DNA of 64,000 nt, taken from assembly GCA_040954595.2 (NCBI GenBank), contig CM082583.2:5518001-5582000 (forward strand), given 5' to 3'. Source of the stretch: Balanoglossus misakiensis. Its lineage: Eukaryota; Hemichordata. Shown here piece after piece: positions 1 through 12,900 of the stretch. The position numbers and the translations under genes are program-made. The notes under the pieces are model-generated. The model saw only the letters and a list, made by a program, of their open reading frames with translations, was not told the DNA's origin and did not search any database. How positions within the stretch are numbered: position 1 is the stretch's first letter; each line of letters opens with the position of its first letter.

Positions 1-1761
1 CGGTTTTTCAACTTTTTTCACAACGAAAGTTAAGCAACTTGCAACCCATTGCTGACAATTATTTCACCCCAGGCACATTACTGGTACTATGAGTGTACTA
101 CATGTGATTTTTCATGAAGTTTTATCGAGAAGAATTTCTTTACTTCCACTGACAAAATTGTGATCACGAAATTCAAAGTGACCTTGAAGTTAAAAAATCA
201 AAAAAAAAATATCAGCCATACCCACACAAAAATTAACCCCCTCAGGTTTTAGAAACATTATTAAACTCCTCTATTCATAATTTTGACATGAATATATCCA
301 TGCCGAGAGTCAAGGACCACAATTTACAGTGCCATAGGTCAGTCCTGAGAAGTCAGTCAGCGTGAATAGTGTATAGACTCCTTATGTAATATGCTAATGA
401 GAGATAACGATGTGTTGAAAAGGAAGCCATTACGTCATGGGTTAACATGCGTTGACCTACTTCAATGCATACACATATGGCAAACACGGCTGTACTCGTC
501 GATGGCGAAGGCAATTTTTACACCGTCATTACTCCACAACGGAGCGGCTCACACTATTATAATTTCACGGTAACTTAGTTCAATATCTTCCTAACCTACC
601 CAATTTTTTTCAAGACAAGAAATCTTTGCCGAGAGTCAAGGACCACTATTTAAACCAACATACCGAAACTGTCTATCTCGGGAACGCGTCGTTTAAACTT
701 CACGAAAAATCATCCTATCATTGACTATGGTGTTTCATACACGTCATAGAAAAATGGATGCACTACGATCACTTGTAGTACCGAAAATCTCCGTTTGAAA
801 ATTTTTCCAACTGGCTGTAACTGCCACTCAGCGACGTTCACATTCAAATAGATCTCTTTGATCTCACCGCCTTAATTACCCCACTTACGTCCTGACTGCG
901 GAGGAGACCGCAGAAGGTTTTGCCGAGTTTTTGTCTACTAACTCATGGCCGCCATTTGCTCATGTAACCAATCATGTAACATGGGATGATCATGAGGGAA
1001 TCAAAGCCAATCGCTGTCGCAAGGGTTTCATTTTTGGTTACATTTCGCACCAGTATACACTTGTGGGGACATGCAACTTTTCATTCACTGGACATCCCAC
1101 GTTTCCCGTCACAGAAACATACATTTTGCACGCCATGATTTACACCGAGTGGATCCCACTTTGAGCCTTGCAAAGCACATGATAATTACTGTAACAGCAA
1201 CCGGGTTCATATTTTCCTGGAAAATTCTGGATAGTTCGGGAATTTTTAAACCACTCCAGTATGGGAAGTCACCGAAAAAAAAAGTTTACTGGCGAAAAAT
1301 CCTCGAAAAGTCATTTAACCTCCTTGTGCTAGAATAATATGCCAATAATGACGAAAACATTTTGACCAAAATACATGTACTGCAGACTAACTCCTGTGAA
1401 TATTTTTTTTTATCTCAACAACTTTAAAATTCCTGGAAAAAATCCTGGATTTGTGAGCATATGAACCCTACAATACTAACAAATTGCAACTCACCCAACA
1501 TATAGTCATCATTTCTGAGTTGTCAAAGATGTGCAGCTACTTCAGATAATGTCATTCACCCAATTCTTATACATGTACACATGTAAATTCTAAATGCCCT
1601 CAAAATGATGGCTGTCAATCCCACAACTCACTTATGACAAGATTGTCAAATCCTTTAATTCTAGTACATGTAGTGCTTCCAGCATGATTAAATCTTGTTA
1701 ATTTGCTTGCTTGTAATATATGTTTGTGTTATATTTTGCATTCCCTGCATGCTGCTCCTAG
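1..1761. other. SHC upstream intron, no exon seen
   Basis: No segment here encodes a PTB domain, which should precede the SHC exons found further right. The stretch is AT-rich with only short random reading frames, so it is best read as an SHC intron continuing before the window. A 20-base word (TGCCGAGAGTCAAGGACCAC) occurs twice, at 301-320 and 627-646, in the same orientation. Nothing else is supported. Confidence 0.5.
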
Positions 1762-3502
1762 GTACTTATTGCATCTATGATAACGCCGAGATGGAAGAGC
1801 CTGAAATATCTCATTACTATGAGGAGCCCGCGCCCAAGAAAGGTTTTTGCAGTTTGTGCCAATTTTTTGGGGGGTGCTGATTTTTTGGTTGCTTCTTTGT
1901 AACCATGGTGGTGGTCGCAAATACAGCAGACATTCCATGCTTTGTGCATTGCTTATGGTTTAACCCTATCACCCCTGCTTTTGTTTGTATGGATCCGACC
2001 CCACTGTTTCATACATTGGGACTGGACCATATGACGTGGTGTTGTTTTACTGAAACTATAATCAACATGCTACAGGGGCTTACTAATTCATTAAGTTTGT
2101 CTACATCTCTTCAAAATGAGCTTTCCATTAAAAACTATGATTTTATTAACGAAATTCTCCCCTGTTTTCTCTCTAGGTTATGACACGCCAAATTCTGCCA
2201 AAGCCTCGTACGACGTGCCCAAACCGGCGGTCAGTGCGTTCGACGACAGTATGTACTCCCTCCCGCAACAACTCCACGGTGCGGATGTCGGGGCACGGAG
2301 CTCGGGCAGGGACAGTCCCATGGACACCAATCAGTCGCAAGCCAAGCCCCAGACTCCACCGACAACGTCCACACAGTCCAAGCCGCTAACTCCGCCCGTG
2401 TCAACGACAGTGGCTGGTGCGCACCAGAACAGCGTTCAACAGCCCACGGTTTCATCAACGACAGATGTCTTTGACATGGGTGAGTTGAATTGCATGTGCA
2501 TGCACTTATCACGTCTTGATATAAAAAAACGGAGAAGCTATCCATGAATTTTTTTCAAGGTTTGTAGTCGAAAAATGCTCTGTGCTTTATCTTAACCTTT
2601 TCACCCTCATGGTTCGGTCCAAACTCATTGTCTTCTATGATAAACCTGGACCTCTAAAGAGGTAACTGGGGGTGAAAGGGTTAATTGATTTTCGGCACTG
2701 ACCAGGGAACTTCCTTGGTGATTCATTCCTGGTTGATGCGGCAGTCTGTGTATAACCGTTCTGTTTTGCTTGCTCGGACAGAACCATTTCAGCCAGGAGG
2801 GGGATCAGCTGCAGCTGCAGCAGCGGCAGCGGCAGCAAGCAGTGGAGGTGCCGCAGCCTCTGAACACGGCCAAGCGGCTGCCTCGGAACCCACGGGGTCG
2901 GTCATACAGAACGAAGTCTGGTTCCACGGCCCGCTGACCAGGAAGCAGGCCGAGTTGCTGCTGGAGGAAGACGGCGACTTCTTGGTGCGAGAGAGCACGA
3001 CGACGCACGGCCAGTATGTGCTCAGTGGCATGCAAGGCGGACACAGCAAGCATCTGCTGCTTGTGGATCCAAAGGGAGTGGTAAGTCACGGTGGGGAGGG
3101 GTCATTGGGAGGGGGGAGGGGGAATTAATTGTGGGGTGTGCAGTTGAAAGGACAGTGGCTTCGTGGTTGATCTACACAGAAAGATTTACATCAAACTCTA
3201 CCACTCCTTGCCACTGTTTGTTAGTCAGCTCTAACAAACGTGATGTTTTTCTTGCAAGAAAGTTATTGAAAAGACAATACCAGTAGTTTTGTGGTCTTTG
3301 ATCCTGATAGGTATATCAACTGTATTTTTTTGTATGCCATTTGTTATGATGCATACGATCTCCCTTTTCTCTGCAGGTGAGGACGAAGGATAAAATATTC
3401 AACAGTGTCAGTCATCTGATCAGCTATCACCGTGACAACAAAGTACCCATCATGTCTGCCGGCAGCGCTGTCAAGCTCAGCCAACCAGTTCTAAGACACT
3501 GA
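1762..3502 (+). CDS. SHC: SHC-transforming adaptor protein, C-terminal part (CH1 region and SH2 domain)
   Basis: Partial gene, about 268 residues in the window; the N-terminal PTB part lies before base 1. Exons are 1762-1842, 2177-2479, 2782-3080 and 3377-3502, all with AG/GT borders and continuous phase. The last two exons encode an SH2 domain: it starts at [18 protein letters not shown], has the phosphotyrosine-binding arginine in GDFLVREST, and ends SHLISYH...PIMSAGS, very close to vertebrate SHC. The junction FDM/EPF is also an SHC signature. SHC proteins link phosphorylated receptors to Ras signalling in the cytoplasm. The CH1 linker has HYYEEP where vertebrates have the GRB2 site, one YDNA motif, and three YxxP motifs (YDTP, YDVP, YSLP). 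An alanine-rich run precedes the SH2. Which vertebrate SHC paralogue it matches cannot be said; a single pre-duplication gene is likely. Confidence 0.93.
2592..2684. repeat. Short foldback repeat, copy 1
   Basis: It begins TTAACCTTTTCACCC and ends GGGGTGAAAGGGTTAA, so its ends are inverted copies. It lies in an SHC intron. A related 89-bp copy sits at 27326-27414 and shares internal GGTTCxxxCC and TTTGGACC-like words. It resembles a small MITE-like family; no clear target duplication is seen. Confidence 0.6.
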
Positions 3503-6500
3503 AGACGATTGGCCAGCTTGCCGCGCTGGCAAAGAAACAATGACTTTTTTATTGGACTGTCTATATTCTATCTTCTGATCTGCATCAAGGTTGATAACCA
3601 TGAGTTGGGCGGTCTTGTCTTCAACCAGTTACGCGAGTTTTCATTGGACTGTGCATACTCACCATCTAATCTGCATCAAGGTTTGCCAAGGAACAGCCAA
3701 TGGAATGTCCTGTCTTATATCAGCGCGACGAGATCACCATTCTTGCCCAGAGGTTTCAGAGCTGGTGACACTTCAAAGGATATGACCTCAACAGAATCAT
3801 GGAAAGGCTACGAATGCAGTCAACGAAAATATGAAATTATTCATTTCAGTGTATTTCTCAGTGTTTTTTTTACATGATAGCTGTCTAAAATGGGACCATG
3901 ATTTACAGACTTGTGTGTATGTTCCACACAAACAGAAAGTACAGATCACGTTGTTTCCTGGAGATTACATCTAGATTTTATAGAAGATTTTCACACAAAG
4001 CAAACTCAGTATCTAATGTATTTCTCTTGCCATAATTTAAAAGCACCTTCATTCAGCCCACATCACGTCGTAACCCCCGTCTCGTATTTTTCAAAAGAAT
4101 TTTTTTTTCAACCTTTTATATGAATATCAAATTTATGTTGGACTAGAGCAATGTCCTATTTATATACCGGTAAAGCACACCTATCAAACAAGTTCTCTTT
4201 TAGATATTGGTCATATTTTGGTGGGAGTATCTCTGGAAAGTGTTGCCATGTATTACAGTATTTACACAAGTGCCAAACAGAAAGTTAGGCTACGCAACAT
4301 TTTTCGCCAGATATATTTAGTAATGTAGCAGTCTACAAAAAAAATTGGTTGATCGTGCAGGAGATTCGAGTCGACTTTCCTTTTCCGATGAACTGTGGTA
4401 CTGAAACACAAATCATGGATTACAAGTAAGAAGTGGCATCGTATGGAAAATCCCTGTGTGTGACTGACATCATGATGACATCACTACATCATATTTCTCC
4501 ATGGCATTGCTCGATGGCAACTTCAGATTTGCAGAACCTGGAAACAACCGGCTGGATTCTATACTACTCAGATTCAAGATGCAGTACAGTGAGCATCTCA
4601 AAAGAAGTGCACACCGAGACTCTCTCACAGGCCTTGCAGAGATAAAGAGCTTTGCAACACTGCGCTGTCCATCTTGCTCCACCAAACTGCTAAGAGGCAC
4701 ACAAGTGGTACCGGTACTCCCAGTACAGAGCTGTGCACCAGAATAAGGGCTGTGAGAGCCGTCAGTGCACACCTCACATAACCTTGGCTTCACCCCTTCA
4801 CCACCATTTATTGGTATGACCCGATGGGATGGATGTTTGGAGAATTGTGTGTGCAGTATATTGCAACCCAGTCAAAACTTTGGCTGTGCAAAGAAAATCT
4901 GTTCCAACAGGAGTCCATTAGGAATATTTGAAATATGACTTTCCCTCCTGTACTTTGTCAAACCTTAGTTTATATCATCATGGGCTGTGAAGCTTGAACC
5001 TACAGACATGTAGCGTGGGATTGATAGGGTCATCTGTGGTACTCTGTTGTAAGAGTGAGATGCAGTTAACAGGCCATGTGCGGGCCCAGTACAGGAGTAA
5101 TTCATTCAACTCTCCATAATCACCATAATCATGTCTTTAATATGTAAATTTTGTAATCGAGGAGAGGTAGGGGATCAGGGAAGTCATCAAACTGCCATCT
5201 CTCATCCTGATGGTGACTGTGAGTTTGCCACCATAAATAGTTCGGTTCAGATTGTGTATTTAAAAGCTGGCCTTATACTTTCATGGAAACATGAGTTTTA
5301 AAATCACTTGAGAGATAGAAGAGAGATGAGAATGTTTCAATGTTCACGTTCCATAGCTGCATATTTATGTACCTTTTGTCAGTTTTTTTCTCAATCCTTG
5401 ATTCTCTGCCTCATTGTGCTTTGATAGAGAAACAAAATCACATTTTGCTGTACGAGTCTGACCACATGGAATGGTTTACAATGGAAATGTGGTCGAAGTT
5501 CAAAGTTGAAATATTGCTGCCAAAGCTCTTGGGTGAGGTCATTGATAGTTCAAGTTCAATGCAGACAGTTTTGAAGAGGGTGGTGTGAGAAAGGATGGGG
5601 CTTTCCAATATATGGACAATCTGAACAACAGTCTTTCATGTTTCCTTATGGTATTTTTTTTTTCATTTTTTTGTAAAGATTTTAGTCACTTTTTTATGAA
5701 TATGATGCACCTGTATGTTAATTTTGAACAAATGTTTCAGCTTTAAGTTTCCACAAAGCAAATTAGAACCAGTAGTTTTTATTCAAAAAGTGGAAGTGAA
5801 AAATAATTTGAATCAAATACTCGGTGTAGCTTTCGTGTGCCTATTTTACACAGACCATAAATTTGATAGGCACAAGTCAAATTGGTGTGCCACAAAATGT
5901 AAACAAATGCTGTTCGGTTGTCTATATTTTCAAGCTCAGACTAGGAATTTCCAATCTGTACTTTTCTTGCTGCAATACTACACTATGTCCAAGATTTCTT
6001 CTGATGAAAAAAAATTACAAGAAAAAAAAGTTTCCGATGTGTTTGTTTGCACAATCTTCATTTCTCTTGGGATGCCTTTTTTTGTTTTGCTTCTCATTCT
6101 TTGACTTACTGTCATAGTTGGCCGAGCAACTTTTGTCGTTTGTAACTGGCCGTGATGTCTTTATCAAACAGCACCCTCTACGATCAGATTGGGTATAAAT
6201 AAGCCCTTGACCTTGACCAGCCATCCTAATACTGTCGTGTTGATGGTACAGCTGTTTTCTAGAGAGGTGCATTGAAGCCGTCTGTGTTTCTGTGATGTTC
6301 ATTTTGATGACCTAGAGCTTGTGCAATTGTGAAATATCAATGTTTTGTTGTTTTCCAACTGAAAGTCAATCCTTTGTTAATTAGCCTCATAAGGAGAAGC
6401 AACATACAGATAAGAAAAATGCTGCGCTTGATACTTGCTGCGGGCCCGACTTGCTGATAACAGGATTGCAGGCCTTTCTAAGTAACACATTGCAGTGTAA

Positions 6501-6721
6501 TGAGATGAGGAGAATTTGCTAATGTCAAGTGAATATTAAAATTTGGTTTTGTTTTCTAGGAAAATCGTTATCCAAGTAACACATGTGTTTTGACAAACTC
6601 TGTGTGCATTTACCAAAATAGTGTCTTCACAGCTGATGTGTTCTTAAAGTTTTATGAAAAAGAAAGCCTTTGTGAAAAGATAAGTCTTTAAAACGTACAG
6701 GCCAGGTGAAGACAGTTTCAT

Positions 6722-6736
6722 CACTAGGGGGCGCTG
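6722..6736 (+). promoter_or_regulatory. CTCF-like motif
   Basis: CACTAGGGGGCGCTG matches the CTCF core pattern (CCASYAGRKGGCRS) closely. It lies between the convergent SHC and ZCCHC9 genes. This is a motif match only; binding is not shown. Confidence 0.3.
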
Positions 6737-7110
6737 TTCCGCAACGAGGCACGAACGTGCTACCTTCAGCTGCTTTTTACGACACAAGCTTATATACCTT
6801 ACTTAAACTATATTGAACGTTTCAAATTTAAAACTATTTGTACCTTTGTGTAAATAAGTGTATCCAGAGAAATATTTTAGATGGACATTGCTTTGAATCT
6901 AAACAGAGACACTGCTATAGATTAATATTGGTAGAGGAGTGTTGCAGTTTCCACATTGATATGTACATTTTCTTTTTAAATCATGAACGGTTGAAAAAAA
7001 AGAGGGATGATTTTTTTCGTCCAATTTGAATATCATATTTGAGAGACTGTACAAGTTTTTACAAACTTTGCTACGCTTGTATCATACTTAATATTCAGGA
7101 GATAAAATGA

Positions 7111-7116
7111 AATAAA
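7111..7116 (+). promoter_or_regulatory. Candidate poly(A) signal for SHC
   Basis: AATAAA in an AT-rich setting, about 3.6 kb after the SHC stop and 129 bp from the opposing ZCCHC9 signal. It would give a long 3' UTR; earlier weaker signals could also be used. Confidence 0.4.
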
Positions 7117-7239
7117 ATTATTGGTGTTTGAACCATCATGCATTTGTTCCTAATTCTATTTCGTGTCAGCGTGTCAAACATAAATCTGACGAAAATTAAT
7201 TGAAGCACAGGACTTCACAATTTTCTCATTATGTCCATC

Positions 7240-7245
7240 TTTATT
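7240..7245 (-). promoter_or_regulatory. Candidate poly(A) signal for ZCCHC9
   Basis: TTTATT on the plus strand reads AATAAA on the minus strand, 174 bases beyond the ZCCHC9 stop codon. The two genes therefore end tail to tail with little or no gap. Confidence 0.6.
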
Positions 7246-7418
7246 GCCATGACAATAAAATAGACTAGAACTGTCGTATACGCACAATATTAACAGTAAA
7301 TGTCCAGGAATCCTGCTGTAGTGCTGTCATAAACTTTTATGTAATTGATACGTAAAACACCCATCACTGCCTCAGGGGACCACCCATGATATTTTACACT
7401 GAGACAACCCCCACTCCC

Positions 7419-8848
7419 TCAGAATTTCACAATTTTTGGTCCTTTGCTTTTCATGGGAAGTTTCTTGTGGGGTCTTGATAGTGTGGGTTCTGCATCGGCA
7501 CTTTCAGGTCTCCTCTTCGCCGTGGCAACTGCTCCAAAGTGAGGCTCTGTCACTGGGGGAGGAAAAGCAACAAAATGCACTTAAGGGTTCATGCAATATA
7601 TAAACTATAAACAGTACAAGTGTACAATGCATAAATGCACATGACAATTATAAAGCCCGGTCACGTAATGTCACTGATTTTAACAGTATGTCAGAGGAGT
7701 TACTTTAAAGATTTACCCTTTGGTGCCGGTTCTTCTGGACAGTCTCGAACGAAGTGTTCCACGGATCCGAAGAGTTTACAACCTCCACCGTGCGGATAAA
7801 GACCTCTGGGATTATCCGGACACTGCTTGGACAGATGACCCATCTCCTGGCAGATGAAGCACTTGGCAAAGGGAAAGTTGCCTGGAGGAGACGGTAATGA
7901 AAATGAAATAAATTGAGAATATTTTGAATTCAATGAAATTCAAGTGTATCTTTTATCCTGTCGTGATAGACCACCATGGCCAACATTATTGTCCCCGGAT
8001 CAGTGATAATTACATACAAGCTCAGACAAGATTTGATTTACACAGCTTTCTCCATACCTTTGGTTTTCTTTAGTTTGATTCTGCATTGATCAGAATTGTG
8101 TTCAGTGGAACCACAGCGGAAACATATCCCCATTCCTTGCTCTACATCCATGATCAGGTCCGGACAATCCGCTACTCCGTGTCCTGGCTTGCGGCACTGG
8201 AAACACACCTGCAGATTAAAACCAAGTTCAGTCAGCACTCATTTAAGAAACTCAGCACACACAAATAAGGTTACATTTCAATTTACATCGCAGAAGTAGT
8301 AATCATATTGAATGACATGTTCTAAGTAGCTGCAACACATTTGCCATCAACGTCAATACTTATATTATGACCAAAAAACCACATGTCACCTTTTTACTGT
8401 GCCTTTCTTCAATTCTTTTCAGCCGTCTCTCCTCTCTTCTCTTGTCTTTCTTGGCTGCCAGTTCCACAGCAGAAAGTTCCTTCTTCTTTTTCTTTCCTTC
8501 AACCAGTTTCCTGTTATCATTTGCCTTTGTGGTTTCAGCCTTATCACCTCCATCACCATCCCTAAGCCTACTGGGACTTCTTTTCTTTTGTTTGTCACTT
8601 GTCCTTTGATCAGTACACTTGGATTTCCCTTTACTCTTTTCTGAGTTCACTGTTTTACTCCTTTTAATGTCTGTCTCACTTCTTGCCGTGTTTGTCTCAT
8701 TTACCGTCCGTTCATCGACTTTCTTTTTCTTTGGTTTATGTTCTGGATCACGTTCATCACTCTTTGCTCCACCAGTTGACTGCAGTTCCTCCCACGAGGA
8801 AGCCTCATGAGGTCTCTTTTTGGGACCTCCTCTAGCAAACCTGGTCAT
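7419..8848 (-). CDS. ZCCHC9: Zinc-knuckle protein ZCCHC9
   Basis: Four exons on the minus strand: 8848-8390, 8208-8058, 7881-7717, 7552-7419, phases continuous; about 302 residues against 271 in human. The start MTRFARG matches the vertebrate MTRWAR start; an earlier in-frame ATG at 8893 is not needed. The first half is lysine-rich and basic, consistent with a nuclear or nucleolar location. Then come four CCHC knuckles: CFQCRKPGHGVADC, CFRCGSTEHNSDQC, CFICQEMGHLSKQC and CKLFGSVEHFVRDC. The fourth has Phe where the family has its second Cys (codon 7769-7771). The C-terminus PKIVKF mirrors the vertebrate PKVVNF. The family is thought to act in RNA binding and ribosome-related processes. The gene is divergent from AGGF1 and convergent with SHC. 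Confidence 0.93.
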
Positions 8849-9998
8849 GGTGTTGGTTGAAATGTTACCCTTTTTATACTGCAGTTTATTCAAGGTGTTT
8901 CATGCTAACCTCACTTGCATACAACCTGGAACATTAATGAACAACAAAACAAATAGTGATTTACTGAATCTACCTCCCCCCCCCCCCCCCCCCCCCATAA
9001 CAACAACGCACAGCCGAAGGAGTGGCAAGGACCACCGACCGGCCCGCAGTAAAAGACTCTCCACAGACCTCGTCTTCGGACGCATTGTTGTTCCCCTTGC
9101 TGTATTCTTCACATGATCAACACTCAAATGTCTCAACATACCTGTAATCGTTCTGGTCTTTATGGTGAATCAGATCGATTGGGGACCACGACTTCTTTCA
9201 TGGGCGCAGCCATTGCAATCCCACAATTCTGTTAAAGTAGCGCCCTCAACGAAAGTTAGATCCAAAACTGGCACTTGTACGTTACGTGCAGAGGAAAGAG
9301 ACTGTCAGTGTTCTCCATCCGGAAATCTTTGTAAATTGCCTGTTTAATTCTTGAATTTTAGACAAAACCCGTGACAATGAACAGTGTTAACCATAACGCC
9401 ACTCTTTTGGTCTCTCTAGATTTTGAACGGTACCGACGAAAAGCCCGTTTTCCCACGTGAACGGTGAAGTATCGGACAACTCCAGCACCTGCATGCGGCT
9501 CTTGGACGTGGTTTGATGTGCATTTCAAGCTGTGGGATATGCTACAATAGAATTATGAGCATCTGCAGCGAGGTCATGCAACACCATGCAGAGTTAAATA
9601 TATAAATAAAATAATAAGGTATGACCAATATTGTGTATTTTGAAGACTTGCTTTCATTTTATTGCTCAGGATCAGGGCTGACTCAGGAGGGATGAAAGGC
9701 AGAAAGATTACAAAATGAGAATATTGAGAAAGTTTATTTGACTAAACAAGGCATGGCTTGTCTTGCTTGCTATATAAACTACTGTATGTAGGGAACTGAC
9801 TGTGTTTAATTTGTACACTGAAAATGAAACAGATTGGTACCATCACAGTCCTGTAATTGGAGAAATTAACAAGTGGATGAAAGATGCTTATACTCCAGCA
9901 ACTGTATGTTTCAAAGGTGTCACAATGAAAATAGTTCTCCTAGCTTGAAGACTAGCATATGTAGACGTTCTTGGTTTTCTTGTACTTGTAGATTAACA
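8849..9998. promoter_or_regulatory. Shared upstream region of ZCCHC9 and AGGF1
   Basis: The two start codons face away from each other with 1.15 kb between them. The region holds a 21-base C run at 8976-8996 and a possible minus-strand 5' UTR splice donor near 9140. An acceptor (ACTTGTAG) ends at 9991, seven bases before the AGGF1 ATG, so AGGF1 has an upstream noncoding exon whose donor could not be fixed. Confidence 0.5.
8976..8996. repeat. Poly-C tract
   Basis: Run of 21 C bases in the ZCCHC9/AGGF1 intergenic region. Similar runs occur at 21082-21102 (21 C), 39305-39321 (17 C), 51845-51858 (14 C) and 57661-57672 (12 G). Lengths of such runs are prone to sequencing error. Confidence 0.9.
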
Positions 9999-12900
9999 AT
10001 GGATGATCAGTCGGAAGCAGTCTCGGGAGAGATCGAAACTTTCAAAATCAAAGTTGCCCATCTGGAAGAGGAGCTGAAGAGAGCCAGGGCAGAGCAATCG
10101 AAATTGGACAAGAAACTGCAGAAAGCAGAGAGAAGTCAGGAAATTGCCGAGAATTACAACGAAAGCCTGAGAAAGGAAATCAACTCGCTGAGAGAACAGC
10201 TGCACGTTTATAAAAGTAGGAAATATGCTGATGGCGGCACTCAAACTGAAGAAGAACAAAATGATTTAATTAATGTACAAGTGAGTACATTTGCATATAA
10301 TACAACAGCTTCACATTTTGCCAAGCAAAAATCATTAACTGTCGAGCTAGGTGTAACTTTATTATAGCAATGTCTGTGTTATGTATTTTGGTCCAGAACT
10401 CATCAAATTCTTACTCCAAAATGTAGTGGTGTGAAAATGTGCATAATATTTTTCCTACCACAGTGTGCAGATAGCTATTTGAATCACACAGTCCAAATTC
10501 AAGGATTTATAATTCTTCGCATTTCCCCCCACTCCAGGCAGAAGGGCAATCAATAGCTGAGAGTCTGAGATCAACTGCTGAGGCAGCTCTTTCACAGTCT
10601 GGCTATGTCTACGATGAAACAACTGGACTGTATTATGATTATAAAACCGGTTACTACTATGATTCTGTAAGTTTTTTGTGTAATTCTAAATGATTTTTTT
10701 TCCTGATATTGTGTTATTTATAAGTGAAATACAGGAGACTTGCCATCACATAACGTGTCGTGTTGTTAGGAAGGAGGAAAATTCAGCATTTTATGAAAAT
10801 TGACAAGTTCTGATAACATAAGATGGCATATTAAAAGAACCCATATACTAGTAATTACCAAAAACCCCTGACCAAACAAGTTTTCCGTATTGGGTGATTA
10901 CATGGTAATAGTAACTTTTTCAATGTTTTTTTTATCCAGAAAAACCAGCTTTACTATGATGCCAACACCGGCATTTATTACTACTTCAACCAACGCACCA
11001 AGTCGTATCAGTTCCATTCCCAAGTGGCTCTTCCACAACCAAGCACAGACCAGAGTGGAGTCGCCGTCGGTCAAAGCCAGGAAGCCGTGCGTGACAAAAG
11101 CGGCAGACACGGAAAGAAGAAGGCAAAGAAGAGAGTTGCCGACAAAAGGAAAAAGTCAAAGTCATTGGGTGACAAGTACGATAGTTCAGAAGATGATTCA
11201 GTAATTGAGGTAGACACTTTTCTTTCTTTTTTTTATCAGTTTCTCTCCCTATTGGTAATAATGGTGGAATGGCATAATGTTTTCATCCGTCTTGAAATTC
11301 TTGTAATTGTTGTTGGCAATTTAAAGATCCAATGAATAATTTCCAAACACTACTTCCACATATGCCAGAAGTCCTGCTCCCTTTGCACTAATAAATATTG
11401 AGCAAATCTTGCATTATATACTAAAATTTTCAATCAACTACCATGGGTTCATTTGAAAAACAAAACATACTCAAATCTATGTGTCATAATATTGGTGAAT
11501 TTTTAAAATCATTTGACAGCATTAATTGAGGCATAAGTACTTTAAGAACATGTATATTACGTTATTACTTCGTCTTGAAGACGTTTTACACTCCAATGTG
11601 TGGTTTTCCACTTGATAAAAGAAGCATCTGTTTTGTTACACTTGACAGGCAGCTGTCCTTGATCGACTTGCAACAAAATTAGACAATTTATCGATCAATA
11701 AGATCCCTGCCAAAAGAACGCCAAAAACCAAGCTTCAAATCCCTGGGTGCTCTGTCATTGGAAAACCACGCACTGGTAGGTACAGATACGGTCTTGCATC
11801 AACCTTTTCCACTTTTTTTCCCCTTTAATTATGCTTGCAAGGTCAGCGGTGAGCCTAAGCATAAGAAAAGAGAGCTTGACCGGAGGAAAGGCGGTCGGGA
11901 GATAGAAGTGATTAAAATCGACGACAGCGATGACAGTAACCGTGGCGATGGAGACAGGAAGACTGAGTCTGTTTGCATTGATGTGGATAAGAGTGATTCG
12001 GAGATGGAGGAGGGAGAGATTTCGGACAGTTCCAAAGAGGAGGTTGTGTCCGAATCAGAATCGGAAATGTCCTCAAGTGATGCAGAGGAGGATGCTGGTA
12101 GGTGACTTTGTGAACCTTTGATGTCAGTGGTTCCCGACAACAGCAGACTTTGTCTCTCTGGTATAGTCCAGTGTAAAAATGGTGATCGGTACTACTGCAT
12201 TCTAAGGACCAATGACTCACTTTTGCTTGCTCACCCAGCATTGTCAATGTCACTGCTACACATGTCTCTCAATGTGATTGGGTGAAGTAGTTGGGTGACC
12301 ATACTTAATTATATGATATTCTCAATGGGAACTGGGATATTTGGTTCAGATTTTAAATCAGTTTTGAGTGATGGGTATTGGGCATTCTTGGTGGTACAGC
12401 CAAGTATGCCTAATGAGTGAAAACTATGAACACTGCAGGACACCACATTTATAACCATTCTGAGCATGGAGGACATGATTTTGGCAAATAAAGATTTGAG
12501 ACTTTGGAGCGCTAAAATGTGGGTTATATCATAGACCCTAGAGAGTTTCTCTAGGGTCTATGGTTATATTGTCTTCTTCGTCAGTTACCAAGCAACTGCG
12601 GCTACCGGCACCGTGTGTCAGACTGATTGTCACGGAATCAGAATCCTTGAAGCTGGGTACACTGTTCATCATCACCTGTACAGGTGGTACCATTGGCAGG
12701 TAAGCTTGGAAAGTATGGATGCGTCAGGGATGTATTCCTGAAGTGGTTGTTTATAAAATATATGGACGAGTGCTCCTTGTGTGGTGCATTAGATAAAAAA
12801 AACCCGTAATGCACACAGAGTGCTGCTAAAAAGCATTGATAAGATAATTGATTTTTACAGTGTTTTGTCATGTCTTGTCCTGCTCAGACTCTTGCAATTC

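Larger units (their letters stand above)
3503..7239 (+). other. SHC 3' untranslated region and convergent intergenic DNA
   Basis: About 3.7 kb without a convincing exon. AT-rich, with many T runs. The SHC 3' UTR may run to the AATAAA at 7111. A diverged direct repeat is visible near the start: ATTGGACTGT...CTGCATCAAGGTT at about 3551 and again at about 3643. A CTCF-like word lies at 6722-6736. The short reading frames have no family resemblance. Confidence 0.5.

Noticed and set aside
931-1337. Overlapping 77- and 88-codon open frames in the SHC intron
   Set aside because: No domain, no conserved residues, no splice context; expected by chance.
11776-11846. AGGF1 exon 4 ending at 11775 and exon 5 starting at 11842
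   Set aside because: That pairing gives an immediate TGA. The 11779/11847 pairing keeps the frame.
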